DNA of 64,000 nucleotides from positions 183,055 through 247,054 of the forward strand of contig NZ_JARXVF010000007.1 in the NCBI RefSeq assembly GCF_029892515.1, in the 5' to 3' direction. Within the stretch, counting starts at the first letter, position 1; every line of letters begins with the position of its first letter. Source of the stretch: Pseudaminobacter soli (ex Li et al. 2025) (GTDB lineage: Bacteria > Pseudomonadota > Alphaproteobacteria > Rhizobiales > Rhizobiaceae). Of the stretch, positions 8,978 to 16,807 are shown piece after piece. A program made the position numbers and the translations under genes. Below the pieces are notes generated by a model. The model was not told the origin of the DNA and did no database searches. It saw nothing but the letters and a program-made list of their open reading frames with translations.

Positions 8978-9381
8978 TCCCCGGCGGGATGGAAGTTCAG
9001 CGCCACGCCATTGATGCAGTAGCGAAGGCCGGTCGGCGGCGGGCCATCCTCGAAGACATGGCCGAGATGGCTGCCGCAACGCGAGCAGTGAACTTCGGTG
9101 CGCGTCATGCCATAGGTGCGGTCGGCCGTGGTTTCCACCGAACCCTCGACCGGGTCGTTGAAGCTCGGCCAGCCGGTGCCGCTTTCGAATTTCAGCTTGG
9201 ATTCGAACAGGGGCTGGTCGCAGCCGGCGCAGGTGAAGGTGCCGGCCCGCTTTTCATAAAGCAGGGCGCAGCTGCCGGGCCGCTCGGTGCCGTGCCCGCG
9301 CATGACGGCATATTGCTCCGGCGTCAGAAGCGCCCGCCATTCCGCGTCGGTGCGGGTCACCGGATAGCGATGTTCGTCCAT
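8974..9381 (-). CDS. msrB: peptide-methionine (R)-S-oxide reductase
   Basis: MsrB repairs the R form of oxidised methionine in proteins using thioredoxin. The 135-residue protein has both zinc-binding pairs, Cys51/Cys54 and Cys99/Cys102, the GTGWPSF motif, and catalytic Cys122 in RYCINGVAL. ATG at 9381 follows GGGAGA; the frame is open further upstream but those residues are not MsrB-like. No msrA is in the window. Confidence 0.95.
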   Translation of the reverse strand: MDEHRYPVTRTDAEWRALLTPEQYAVMRGHGTERPGSCALLYEKRAGTFTCAGCDQPLFESKLKFESGTGWPSFNDPVEGSVETTADRTYGMTRTEVHCSRCGSHLGHVFEDGPPPTGLRYCINGVALNFHPAGE

Positions 9382-9442
9382 GATGCTCTCCCTACTTCTC
9401 GTCGGCCATATGTAGGCCTGAACGCGTGGGCAAAACAGGGCC

Positions 9443-9784
9443 CTAATCGGTCTTCGGCTTGTAATAATGCGGCAAGTCAGGGTTGTCGAAGCGGTCGGCG
9501 TCGAGCCCTGCCTCGATGTCCGCCGGCAGCACGTCGCGCAGCTTCCGATAATAGCATTCCCGGATGAGATGCAGGGCGCCGCTGTCGCGCCCGCCCATGA
9601 AGGTTTTGACGTCGGCAAGCGTTTGCCAGTTGAGCGGCTGGTGGAAGAAGCGGTTCAACTCGCCCAAGGTCTCGAAGACATACATCAGGTCGCGCAACGG
9701 TATTGAGACCATCTGCTCTTCCGGGATCGTCTCCAGCCCGTATTCTACCTGCTCTTCGACCGTCGTGTAGTGGGCTTTGTCCAT
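9443..9784 (-). CDS. conserved small protein of unknown function, coupled to the VWA gene
   Basis: A 113-residue acidic protein without signal peptide or membrane segment. Visible features are VEYGLETIPEEQMVSIPLRDLMYVFETLGELNRFFHQP and a Tyr-rich C terminus, PHYYKPKTD. I do not recognise a named domain. It starts one base after the stop of the VWA-domain gene, so it is almost certainly cotranslated with it and may be a partner of the VWA/MoxR system. Codon use matches the neighbours, which supports a real gene. Confidence 0.72.
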   Translation of the reverse strand: MDKAHYTTVEEQVEYGLETIPEEQMVSIPLRDLMYVFETLGELNRFFHQPLNWQTLADVKTFMGGRDSGALHLIRECYYRKLRDVLPADIEAGLDADRFDNPDLPHYYKPKTD

Positions 9785-9785
9785 C

Positions 9786-10976
9786 TCAGTGCTTCCTCGA
9801 TAGCTCCTTCGTGGCGCTTTCCAGCCCCGAAAGCGTCAGCGGATACATGCGCCCGGCAAAGATCTCGCGGATCATGCCGATGGAATGGGTATAGCTCCAA
9901 TGCTTCTCACCCGAGGGGTTGAGCCAGACGGCGTTGGGCCACTGTTCGAGCACGCGCTGCAGCCACACCGAGCCGGGCTCGGGGTTCCAGTGCTCGACGG
10001 AACCGCCCGCATAGGAGATTTCATAGGGGCTCATCGAGGCGTCGCCTACGAAGATCACCTTATAGTCGCGGCCGTATTTGTGGAGCACGTCGAGCGTCGG
10101 GATGGTCTCGGAACGACGGCGGCGATTGTCCTTCCACACGCCTTCGTAGAGGCAGTTGTGGAAGTAGAAATATTCGAGCTGCCGGAATTCGGCGCGCGCC
10201 GCCGAAAACAGCTCCTGGACCGCCTCGATATGGTCGTCCATCGAGCCGCCGACATCGAAGAACATCAGAAGCTTCACCGCATTGCGCCGCTCGGGCCGGG
10301 TGCGCACGTCGAGATAGCCGTGCTCGGCCGTAGCGTTGATGGTGCCGGGCAGGTCGAATTCCTCTTGAGAGCCCTCGCGCACCCAGCGGCGCAGCCGCTT
10401 CAGCGCCACCTTGATGTTGCGCGTGCCAAGCTCGACGGAATCGTCGAAATTCTTGAACTCGCGCTTGTCCCACACCTTCACCGCGCGGCGATGGCGGCTT
10501 TCGTGCTGGCCGATCCGCACGCCTTCGGGATTGTAGCCATAGGCACCGAAAGGCGAGGTGCCGGCGGTGCCGATCCATTTCGAGCCGCCCTGATGGCGTC
10601 CCTTCTGCTCCTCTAGCCGCTGTTTCAGCGTCTCCATCAGTTTTTCGAAGCCGCCCAGCGCCTCGACGAGTTTTTTCTCCTCATCGGTCAGATGCTTTTC
10701 GGCAAGGCGCCGCAGCCATTCCTCGGGAATGTTGGCGACATCGACGGCCCCCTCGCCCGAAACCGCCTCCACGCCCTTGAAGACATGGGAAAACACCTGG
10801 TCGAAACGGTCGATATGGCGCTCGTCCTTCACCAGCGTGGCGCGGGCGAGATAGTAGAAGCCCTCTACATCGTATGTGACGAGATCGGCCTCCAGCCCCT
10901 CGAGCAGAGCGAGATATTCGCGCAGCGAAACCGGGACCTTGGCAGCTTTGAGTCCGAGAAAGAAGGGTATGAACAT
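9786..10976 (-). CDS. VWA domain (CoxE-like) protein
   Basis: A 396-residue protein with a C-terminal von Willebrand factor A domain from about residue 230. The metal site DVGGSMDDH (Asp241, Gly243, Ser245) is intact, followed by FVGDASMSP. The N-terminal 230 residues resemble the CoxE-like group: FFLGLKAAKVPVSLREYLALLEGL at the start and a charged middle. Such proteins work with MoxR AAA+ ATPases as chaperones that assemble or load cofactors on target proteins. A MoxR gene lies 2.4 kb away on the same strand. The direct target is unknown. Confidence 0.87.
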   Translation of the reverse strand: MFIPFFLGLKAAKVPVSLREYLALLEGLEADLVTYDVEGFYYLARATLVKDERHIDRFDQVFSHVFKGVEAVSGEGAVDVANIPEEWLRRLAEKHLTDEEKKLVEALGGFEKLMETLKQRLEEQKGRHQGGSKWIGTAGTSPFGAYGYNPEGVRIGQHESRHRRAVKVWDKREFKNFDDSVELGTRNIKVALKRLRRWVREGSQEEFDLPGTINATAEHGYLDVRTRPERRNAVKLLMFFDVGGSMDDHIEAVQELFSAARAEFRQLEYFYFHNCLYEGVWKDNRRRRSETIPTLDVLHKYGRDYKVIFVGDASMSPYEISYAGGSVEHWNPEPGSVWLQRVLEQWPNAVWLNPSGEKHWSYTHSIGMIREIFAGRMYPLTLSGLESATKELSRKH

Positions 10977-11120
10977 GGGGGCAATTTGGTTCGCATCCGG
11001 CCCGCAGGCAAGACCGCCCGCAGAGCTTTCGGTCGACTAGTCCGGTCGGCCAACAAGGTAAACAAGCGGATTCAGCCTTTTTTGGTAATTTCCCGTTAGC
11101 AATTGCCCAAGCGTGTTGCG

Positions 11121-12209
11121 ATGGCCTCTAGCCGTCGCCGTTTTTGCGTGCGGGTGTCTATGCGTTTTTCAGGCGTGTCAGCAGTTGTCTTCGCTTGCAT
11201 GGCCATGGCCGGCTGTTCGTCCAGCTCTGGCCTGGGCGATCTTTTGGCGCAGGCGCGGCCTCCTTCGAAGGAGACGACGAGTTCCGTCACCAGGCCGAAC
11301 AGCCCGGTGCCTGAGGCAACAATCCCATCGGTCGCGGTAAGTGAAGCCCCGCTGCAGCGAACCGAGCCGCAGGAAGTGCTGGCCTGGGCCGGTCCCGTGC
11401 CGCAGGCTTCGGTGCCGCAGGCGACGACCATGGGCATGCCGATCCCGGCCGAGAAGCCCCTGGCCATGCTAGCGCCCCCGCAGCCGATGGCTCGCGCCAC
11501 CCGGGGACAGCGCTCGCGAATCTACAGTCGTCAGTTCCGCGACGCCAAACCGATCAATTTCGGCAGGGCCTCACCCAGGGCGTTGGCCGTGCATGGCGTC
11601 GACGTGTCGCGCTGGCAGGGCGACATAGACTGGCCGAAGCTGCGCACGCAGGGCGCCAACTTCGCCTATATCAAGGCCACCGACGGTGGCGACCATCTCG
11701 ACCCGATGTTCAGGACAAACTGGCGCGGGGCCCAGGAAGCCGGGCTGAAGCGCGGCGCCTACCACTTCTTCTACTGGTGCCGCACTGCCGGGGAACAGGC
11801 CGACTGGTTCATCCGCAACGTGCCGCGCGAGCCGAACGCGCTGCCGCCCGTCATCGACGTCGAATATAATGGCGAGTCGAGCTGCAAGCGACGCCTGTCG
11901 CCGGAGAAGATCCGCGAAAAGATGCAGGTGTTCATGGACAAGCTGGAGCGCCACTACGGCCAACGCCCGATCATCTACACCGCCCCGGACTTCTATCGCG
12001 ACAACCTTCAGGGTGCGTTCCTGAACTATCCGTTCTGGCTCAGGGCCGTGGCCGAGCATCCGTCAAAGGTCTATCCGGGCCGGAAGTGGGTGTTCTGGCA
12101 GTATTCGGGGTCGGGCCTGTCGCACGGCGTCGCCGGCAAGGTCGACCTCAACGTCTTCCACGGCAGCGAGGAACAGTGGCACGACTGGGCCGACGCTCGC
12201 TCGAGCTGA
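11121..12209 (+). CDS. GH25 lysozyme-like lipoprotein
   Basis: A 362-residue protein with a probable lipoprotein signal (FACMAMAGC, lipid Cys32), then a Pro/Ser-rich linker of about 120 residues and a glycoside hydrolase family 25 domain from about residue 155 to the end. GH25 muramidases cut the glycan strands of peptidoglycan. The active-site strands are present: GVDVSRWQGDIDW (Asp161) and PPVIDVEYNG (Asp246, Glu248). ATG at 11121 is preferred over a TTG six codons earlier. It probably acts at the outer membrane or in the periplasm. No phage genes surround it, so remodelling is more likely than lysis. Confidence 0.85.
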   Translation: MASSRRRFCVRVSMRFSGVSAVVFACMAMAGCSSSSGLGDLLAQARPPSKETTSSVTRPNSPVPEATIPSVAVSEAPLQRTEPQEVLAWAGPVPQASVPQATTMGMPIPAEKPLAMLAPPQPMARATRGQRSRIYSRQFRDAKPINFGRASPRALAVHGVDVSRWQGDIDWPKLRTQGANFAYIKATDGGDHLDPMFRTNWRGAQEAGLKRGAYHFFYWCRTAGEQADWFIRNVPREPNALPPVIDVEYNGESSCKRRLSPEKIREKMQVFMDKLERHYGQRPIIYTAPDFYRDNLQGAFLNYPFWLRAVAEHPSKVYPGRKWVFWQYSGSGLSHGVAGKVDLNVFHGSEEQWHDWADARSS

Positions 12210-12245
12210 GGCCTCGCGGGCGGCCTTTGCCCCCGCCGTTTCACA

Positions 12246-12266
12246 GCCGCCCGGAAACCGGGCGGC
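12246..12266. terminator. hairpin between convergent genes
   Basis: GCCGCCCGG and CCGGGCGGC (9-base perfect stem, loop AAA) lie between the ends of the GH25 gene and the first GNAT gene. The stem is very stable but neither side has a run of U, so intrinsic termination is only likely, not certain. Confidence 0.5.
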
Positions 12267-12285
12267 ATGCCCCCTCTGAACGGTC

Positions 12286-12732
12286 TTACATCAGATCGTA
12301 TTCGATGAAGCCGGTACGCCGCGCCACGTGGTCGTAGAGCTTGCGTGCGGTGGTGTTGGTCTCGTGCGTCATCCAATAGACGTTGGACACGCCGATCTTG
12401 CCCGCTTCCTGCTTCACCGCCTGGATCAGGGCAGCGCCAACGCCCTTGCCCCGCGTTTCGGGCGTAGTGAACAGGTCCTGCAGGTAGCAGTTGTTGACGA
12501 TCGACCAGCCGGAGCGGTGATAGAGATAGTGCACCAGCCCCACCGGCTTGCCGTCGATCAGCGCCAGAAAGCCCTTGGGCTCGAACTCGCCTTCAGTGAA
12601 CAGGCGCTTCCAGGTGGTCTGGTAGACCTCCTCCGGCACGGTGGTCTTGTAGAATTCGAGATAGGCGGTCCAGAGCCGGCGCCAGTCGTCATGGTCGGCC
12701 TGCTGGAAGGGGCGGATGACTACGTCGCTCAT
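12286..12732 (-). CDS. GNAT N-acetyltransferase
   Basis: A 148-residue single-domain acetyltransferase. The acetyl-CoA loop is RGKGVGAALI, with NNCYLQDLFTTPETRG before it and NTTARKLYDHVARRTGF after it. The substrate is unknown. It is clearly paralogous to the next gene on the same strand, sharing QDLF, RGKG.G.ALI.AV and ETARKLYD-type blocks, and starts 8 bases after that gene's stop, which points to a tandem duplication in one operon. Confidence 0.87.
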   Translation of the reverse strand: MSDVVIRPFQQADHDDWRRLWTAYLEFYKTTVPEEVYQTTWKRLFTEGEFEPKGFLALIDGKPVGLVHYLYHRSGWSIVNNCYLQDLFTTPETRGKGVGAALIQAVKQEAGKIGVSNVYWMTHETNTTARKLYDHVARRTGFIEYDLM

Positions 12733-12740
12733 TGGGGTCC

Positions 12741-13181
12741 CTAGCGCTGATATTTGATGAAAGGCGTGGCATGGGCGAGCTTGTCGTAGAGCTTGCGCGC
12801 CGTTTCGTTGAAATCCTGCGTGAGCCAGTAAGTCTGCGCGGCCTCGTGCTTGTCGGCTTCCGAATACACCGCTTCGATCAGCGCCCGGCCGATGCCCTTG
12901 CCGCGGATTTCGGGATCGGCAAACAGATCCTGCATGTAGCAGCGCGGATTCCATTCGGAGGTGGAGGAGACGAAGAAATAGTGGGCGAGCCCGACGACCT
13001 TGCCGTCGACCTCTGCGGCGAATCCGAAAGGCTCTCCGCTGCCTTCCAGAAGCCGCGACCAAAGCCGGTCGGTCACGCGCGGCTCGACGCTACGCTTGTA
13101 GAACGTGTTGTAGCCCTGCCAGAGCTTTTCCCAATGCGCCCTGTCTTCTGGAGCAAATCGGCGGATTGTTACTTCGGTCAT
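12741..13181 (-). CDS. GNAT N-acetyltransferase, paralogue
   Basis: A 146-residue acetyltransferase with the acetyl-CoA loop RGKGIGRALIEAV, the preceding RCYMQDLFADPE strand and the C-terminal NETARKLYDKLAHATPF motif. The substrate is unknown. ATG at 13181 (MTEVTIRRFAPED) matches the start of the neighbouring paralogue (MSDVVIRPFQQAD). The two proteins align end to end without large gaps by eye, so this pair is a duplication. Confidence 0.87.
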   Translation of the reverse strand: MTEVTIRRFAPEDRAHWEKLWQGYNTFYKRSVEPRVTDRLWSRLLEGSGEPFGFAAEVDGKVVGLAHYFFVSSTSEWNPRCYMQDLFADPEIRGKGIGRALIEAVYSEADKHEAAQTYWLTQDFNETARKLYDKLAHATPFIKYQR

Positions 13182-13327
13182 TGCTGTTCCATCGCTTGTT
13201 CGTAGCGGGACAGACTTGCTGAAACCTCGTTGTAGCGCCATCGGGCCAGATAACGGAAATCGCTGGCCGTTCGGCAGCCCCCTCATCGCTTGGGGAGGGA
13301 GCTGCGAAGCAAATCGGCTTAAGGCGC

Positions 13328-14167
13328 TTACCCCTGCCGTCTGGCCATGAACGCCATACGCTCGAACAGATGCACGTCCTGCTCGTTCTTCAGCAGCGCG
13401 CCGTGCAGCTTGGGCAGCGCGTTCTTGGCGTCGGCGCGCAGATCGGCCGGATCGACATCGTCGGCCACCAGAAGCCTGATCCAGTCGAGCGCCTCGGAGG
13501 TGGACGGCTTCTTCTTCAGTCCCGCCACTTCGCGCACTTCGTAGAACTGCGTCAGCGCCGCGCGCACCAGGCTCTGCTTGATGCCCGGGAAATGGACTTC
13601 GACGATCTTGGCCAGCGTCTCGGCATCGGGGAAGCGGATATAGTGGAAGAAGCAGCGGCGCAGGAAGGCGTCTGGTAGCTCCTTCTCGTTGTTCGACGTG
13701 ATGATGACGATCGGCCGTTGCCGCGCGCGGATCGTCTCGCCGGTCTCGTAGACGAAGAACTCCATCTTATCCAGTTCCTGCAGCAGATCATTGGGGAACT
13801 CGATGTCGGCCTTGTCGATTTCATCGATCAGCAGCACCACCTTGCGGTCGGCGGCAAACGATTCCCACAGCTTGCCGCGGCCGATGTAGTTGGTGATGTC
13901 GTTGAAACGGTCGTCGCCGAGCTGGCTGTCGCGCAGGCGCGAGACAGCGTCATATTCATAGAGTCCCTGCTGGGCCTTGGTGGTGGATTTGACATGCCAT
14001 TCTATGAGGTCGAGACCCAGTGCCGCCGCCACCTGCTTGGCAAGTTCGGTCTTGCCGGTGCCCGGCTCGCCCTTGACCAGCAGCGGCCGCTCCAGCGCGA
14101 TCGCCGCATTGACGGCCACCATCAGATCCTTCTCGGCGACATAGGCCGTTGTGCCTTCAAAACGCAT
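13328..14167 (-). CDS. MoxR family AAA+ ATPase
   Basis: About 279 residues. Walker A is GEPGTGKT, Walker B is VVLLIDEIDKAD, sensor 1 is VIITSNNEKELPDAFLRRCFF, and the C-terminal lid follows. MoxR proteins act with VWA proteins as ATP-driven chaperones for assembly of enzymes or cofactors; the CoxD/CoxE pair of CO dehydrogenase is one example. ATG at 14167 (MRFEGTTAY) follows GGAG at a good distance; an ATG six codons earlier at 14185 is possible. Its likely VWA partner lies at 9786-10976, separated by the GNATs and a GH25 gene. Confidence 0.9.
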   Translation of the reverse strand: MRFEGTTAYVAEKDLMVAVNAAIALERPLLVKGEPGTGKTELAKQVAAALGLDLIEWHVKSTTKAQQGLYEYDAVSRLRDSQLGDDRFNDITNYIGRGKLWESFAADRKVVLLIDEIDKADIEFPNDLLQELDKMEFFVYETGETIRARQRPIVIITSNNEKELPDAFLRRCFFHYIRFPDAETLAKIVEVHFPGIKQSLVRAALTQFYEVREVAGLKKKPSTSEALDWIRLLVADDVDPADLRADAKNALPKLHGALLKNEQDVHLFERMAFMARRQG

Positions 14168-14272
14168 TCCAAACTCCGCTTTCATGCCGGCCGGGAGATT
14201 AGGTGCACCCAGCCATCACAGCAAGGCGCCGGAGCCGTTTTGCGTCGGCCTGTCGCGCCTTGATCGTAATTT

Positions 14273-14285
14273 TGCTGCACTGCAA
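14273..14285 (+). promoter_or_regulatory. TGC-rich motif upstream of bdhA (possible PhaR site)
   Basis: TGCTGCACTGCAA ends 38 bases before the bdhA ATG and is followed by TATATA, so it overlaps the likely promoter. The same 13-mer with one central change occurs upstream of pyc at 30981-30993. TGC-rich sites are known for PhaR, the PHB-responsive repressor; the link here is inference. Confidence 0.4.
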
Positions 14286-14323
14286 TATATAGACTGGACA
14301 CAGCCCGGACAAAGGACCTCGCC

Positions 14324-15106
14324 ATGAACGCCAAAAAGACCGCCATCGTTACCGGCTCAACCTCGGGCATCGGCTTGGCTGTCGCCAATGCATTGGCGGC
14401 CCAAGGCTGCAACATCGTGGTCAATTCCTTCTCCAACAGGAGCGAAGACCATGAGATCGCGGAGAAGATCGCCGCCGACCACAAGGTCAAGGCGATCTAT
14501 GTCGAGGCCGACATGTCGGATCCGGGAGCATGCCGCGCGCTGGTGGCCAAGGCGGCCGAGAATTTCGGCTCGATCGACATCCTCGTCAACAATGCCGGCA
14601 TCCAGTATGTCGCGCCGATCGAGGATTTCCCGATCGAGAAATGGAATGCGATCATCGCCATCAACCTTACCTCGTCCTTCCACACGATTGCCGCGGCAAT
14701 ACCCTTCATGAAGGAGCAGGGCTGGGGACGGATCGTCAACATCGCCTCCGCACACGGGCTGGTCGCCTCGCCGTTCAAATCGGCCTATGTCTCGGCCAAG
14801 CACGGCATCCTCGGGCTCACCAAGACGGTGGCGCTGGAGGTGGCGACCTTCGGCATCACCTGCAATGCCATCTGCCCGGGCTATGTGCTGACGCCGCTGG
14901 TCGAGGCGCAGATCCCCGACCAGATGAAGGCGCACAAGATGGATCGCGAGACCGTCATCCGCGAGGTGATGCTCGAAAAGCAGCCGACCAAGGAGTTCGT
15001 TACCGTCGGGCAGATCGGGGCGGCCGCCGCCTTCCTCTGCTCTGATGCCGCCGCACAGATCAACGGCACGCATCTTTCCATCGACGGTGGCTGGACGGCG
15101 GCCTGA
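14324..15106 (+). CDS. bdhA: 3-hydroxybutyrate dehydrogenase
   Basis: A 260-residue short-chain dehydrogenase that interconverts D-3-hydroxybutyrate and acetoacetate with NAD in PHB use. The NAD motif TGSTSGIG is at residues 10-17 and NNAG at 89-92. The catalytic set is Ser142, Tyr155 and Lys159, in IASAHGLVASPFKSAYVSAKHG. The stretch CNAICPGYVLTPLVEAQIPDQ is typical of this enzyme, including the substrate loop, which separates it from other SDRs. It is followed after 50 bases by a patatin gene on the same strand. Confidence 0.93.
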   Translation: MNAKKTAIVTGSTSGIGLAVANALAAQGCNIVVNSFSNRSEDHEIAEKIAADHKVKAIYVEADMSDPGACRALVAKAAENFGSIDILVNNAGIQYVAPIEDFPIEKWNAIIAINLTSSFHTIAAAIPFMKEQGWGRIVNIASAHGLVASPFKSAYVSAKHGILGLTKTVALEVATFGITCNAICPGYVLTPLVEAQIPDQMKAHKMDRETVIREVMLEKQPTKEFVTVGQIGAAAAFLCSDAAAQINGTHLSIDGGWTAA

Positions 15107-15156
15107 TCGACGGCCGCGCAAGTCAAATCAACAGGAAACATCGACAGGAATACGCC

Positions 15157-16275
15157 ATGACTGGAAACGGCAAGGCGGAGGAGAAGAAACCGATCAACAT
15201 CGCGCTTCAGGGGGGCGGCTCGCATGGCGCCTTTTCATGGGGCGTGCTGGACCGCCTGCTGGAGGATGGGCGGCTCGAAATCGCGGCGGTGTCAGGCACC
15301 AGTGCCGGCGCCATGAACGCTGCCGCCCTCGCCGACGGTTGGGTGCGCGGCGGCGCCGAGGGCGCGCGCCAGAAGCTGCACGACCTCTGGCGTGCGGTTG
15401 CGCTCAAGGGGCGCTTCAGCCCCGTGCAGCGCATGCCCTGGGACGTGCTCTGGGGCAACTGGTCGGTCGAGCACACGCCGGGCTACATCTGGCACGACAC
15501 GCTGTCACGAACGCTGTCGCCCTATGCAGCCAATCCCCTCAACATCAATCCGCTGCGCGACGTGGTGGCGGGCGAGATCGACTTCGACAACGTCCATTCC
15601 TGCAAGGCGATCAAGCTCTTCGTCTCGGCCACCAATGTCGAGACCGGGCAATTGCGCGTCTTCGAGCCGAACGAGATCACGCTCAATGTCATCATGGCCT
15701 CGGCCTGCCTGCCGCAGATCTTTCAGGCCGTCGAGATAGACGGCACGCCCTACTGGGACGGCGGCTATGGTGGCAATCCGGCGATCTTCCCCTTCTTCAG
15801 CGAAGCCAAGACCGACGACGTGCTGCTGGTGCAGATCAATCCCGTCACCCGTGAGGGAACACCCCGGACCGCCAACGAAATCCAGAACCGCATCGACGAG
15901 ATCACCTTCAACGCTTCGCTCCTGCGCGAATTCCGGGCAATCGCCTTCATCAAGGAGCTGATCGCCGCCGGCCGGCTGCCGCATGGCGAATACCGCGACA
16001 TCCGCATGCATCGCATCGACGCCGACGAGGCCTTCAAGGACCTGTCGGCCTCCTCCAAGGTCAATGCCGAATGGGCGTTCCTGGAATATTTGCGCGACCT
16101 TGGCCGCAACGCCGCCGGCGACTGGCTGGACGAGAATTTCGACGCAGTCGGCAACCAACCGACACTCGACCTGACCGACGAATTCCGCGGCCGCTTCGGC
16201 CCGTTGCAGCACACGAGCCCCGGCAAGCGCGTGCGCGAATTCCTGGCGACGCGCAAGAAGCCAGAGGCTGCCTAG
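15157..16275 (+). CDS. patatin-like phospholipase
   Basis: A 372-residue lipid acyl hydrolase with a Ser-Asp dyad. The oxyanion hole is GGGSHG (residues 19-24), the nucleophile elbow GTSAG (Ser49) and the Asp is in DGGYGGNP (Asp201). No signal peptide or membrane segment is visible, so it is probably cytosolic. It lies 50 bases downstream of bdhA in the same direction and is likely cotranscribed; some patatins associate with PHB granules, but its substrate is unknown. Confidence 0.88.
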   Translation: MTGNGKAEEKKPINIALQGGGSHGAFSWGVLDRLLEDGRLEIAAVSGTSAGAMNAAALADGWVRGGAEGARQKLHDLWRAVALKGRFSPVQRMPWDVLWGNWSVEHTPGYIWHDTLSRTLSPYAANPLNINPLRDVVAGEIDFDNVHSCKAIKLFVSATNVETGQLRVFEPNEITLNVIMASACLPQIFQAVEIDGTPYWDGGYGGNPAIFPFFSEAKTDDVLLVQINPVTREGTPRTANEIQNRIDEITFNASLLREFRAIAFIKELIAAGRLPHGEYRDIRMHRIDADEAFKDLSASSKVNAEWAFLEYLRDLGRNAAGDWLDENFDAVGNQPTLDLTDEFRGRFGPLQHTSPGKRVREFLATRKKPEAA

Positions 16276-16347
16276 CGGCGCGTTTCTAGACTTTCGAAAC
16301 CCATGATGTGTTAAACTTGGGGGCTGGAAGTTCGAGGAGAAAATGCC

Positions 16348-16806
16348 ATGCGCCTCACGGTCGACGGACAAGAGATCGACATCGACGCCGATCCCGATAT
16401 GCCGCTTCTGTGGGCGCTGCGCGACCTTGCCGGCAAGAAGGGCCTGAAATTCGGCTGTGGCATTGCCGCCTGCGGCGCCTGCACGGTGCATGTGAATGGC
16501 GAGGCGGTGCGCTCCTGCACGCTGCTGGTGGGACAGTTGGACGGCCCCGTCACCACCATTGAGGGGCTTTCGACGGGCGGCAAGCTGCATCCCGTCCAGC
16601 AGGCCTGGCTGGAGGAACAGGTGCCGCAATGCGGCTACTGCCAGTCCGGCCAGATCATGAGCGCGGCCGCTCTTCTGGAGCATACGCCCTCACCCACCGA
16701 CGCCGAGATCGACGAAGCCATGAGCGGCAATCTCTGCCGCTGCGGCACCTATCCCCGCATCCGCGCGGCGATCAAGCGCGCGGCAGCGCTGAAGGCGGGA
16801 GCCTGA
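16348..16806 (+). CDS. molybdenum hydroxylase [2Fe-2S] small subunit (IorA-like)
   Basis: A 152-residue iron-sulfur subunit of the xanthine oxidase family. It carries all eight cysteines for two [2Fe-2S] clusters: Cys37, 42, 45 and 57 in the plant-ferredoxin-like half, and Cys95, 98, 130 and 132 in CGYCQSGQ and LCRCGTYPR. It passes electrons from the molybdenum site. GAGGAG precedes the ATG. It lies one base before the large subunit. The closest described pairs are isoquinoline 1-oxidoreductase and aldehyde dehydrogenases. Confidence 0.9.
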   Translation: MRLTVDGQEIDIDADPDMPLLWALRDLAGKKGLKFGCGIAACGACTVHVNGEAVRSCTLLVGQLDGPVTTIEGLSTGGKLHPVQQAWLEEQVPQCGYCQSGQIMSAAALLEHTPSPTDAEIDEAMSGNLCRCGTYPRIRAAIKRAAALKAGA

Positions 16807-16807
16807 C

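Noticed and set aside
11121..12209. GH25 gene as a phage endolysin.
   Set aside because: It has a lipoprotein signal and long linker, and no holin or other phage genes are nearby.
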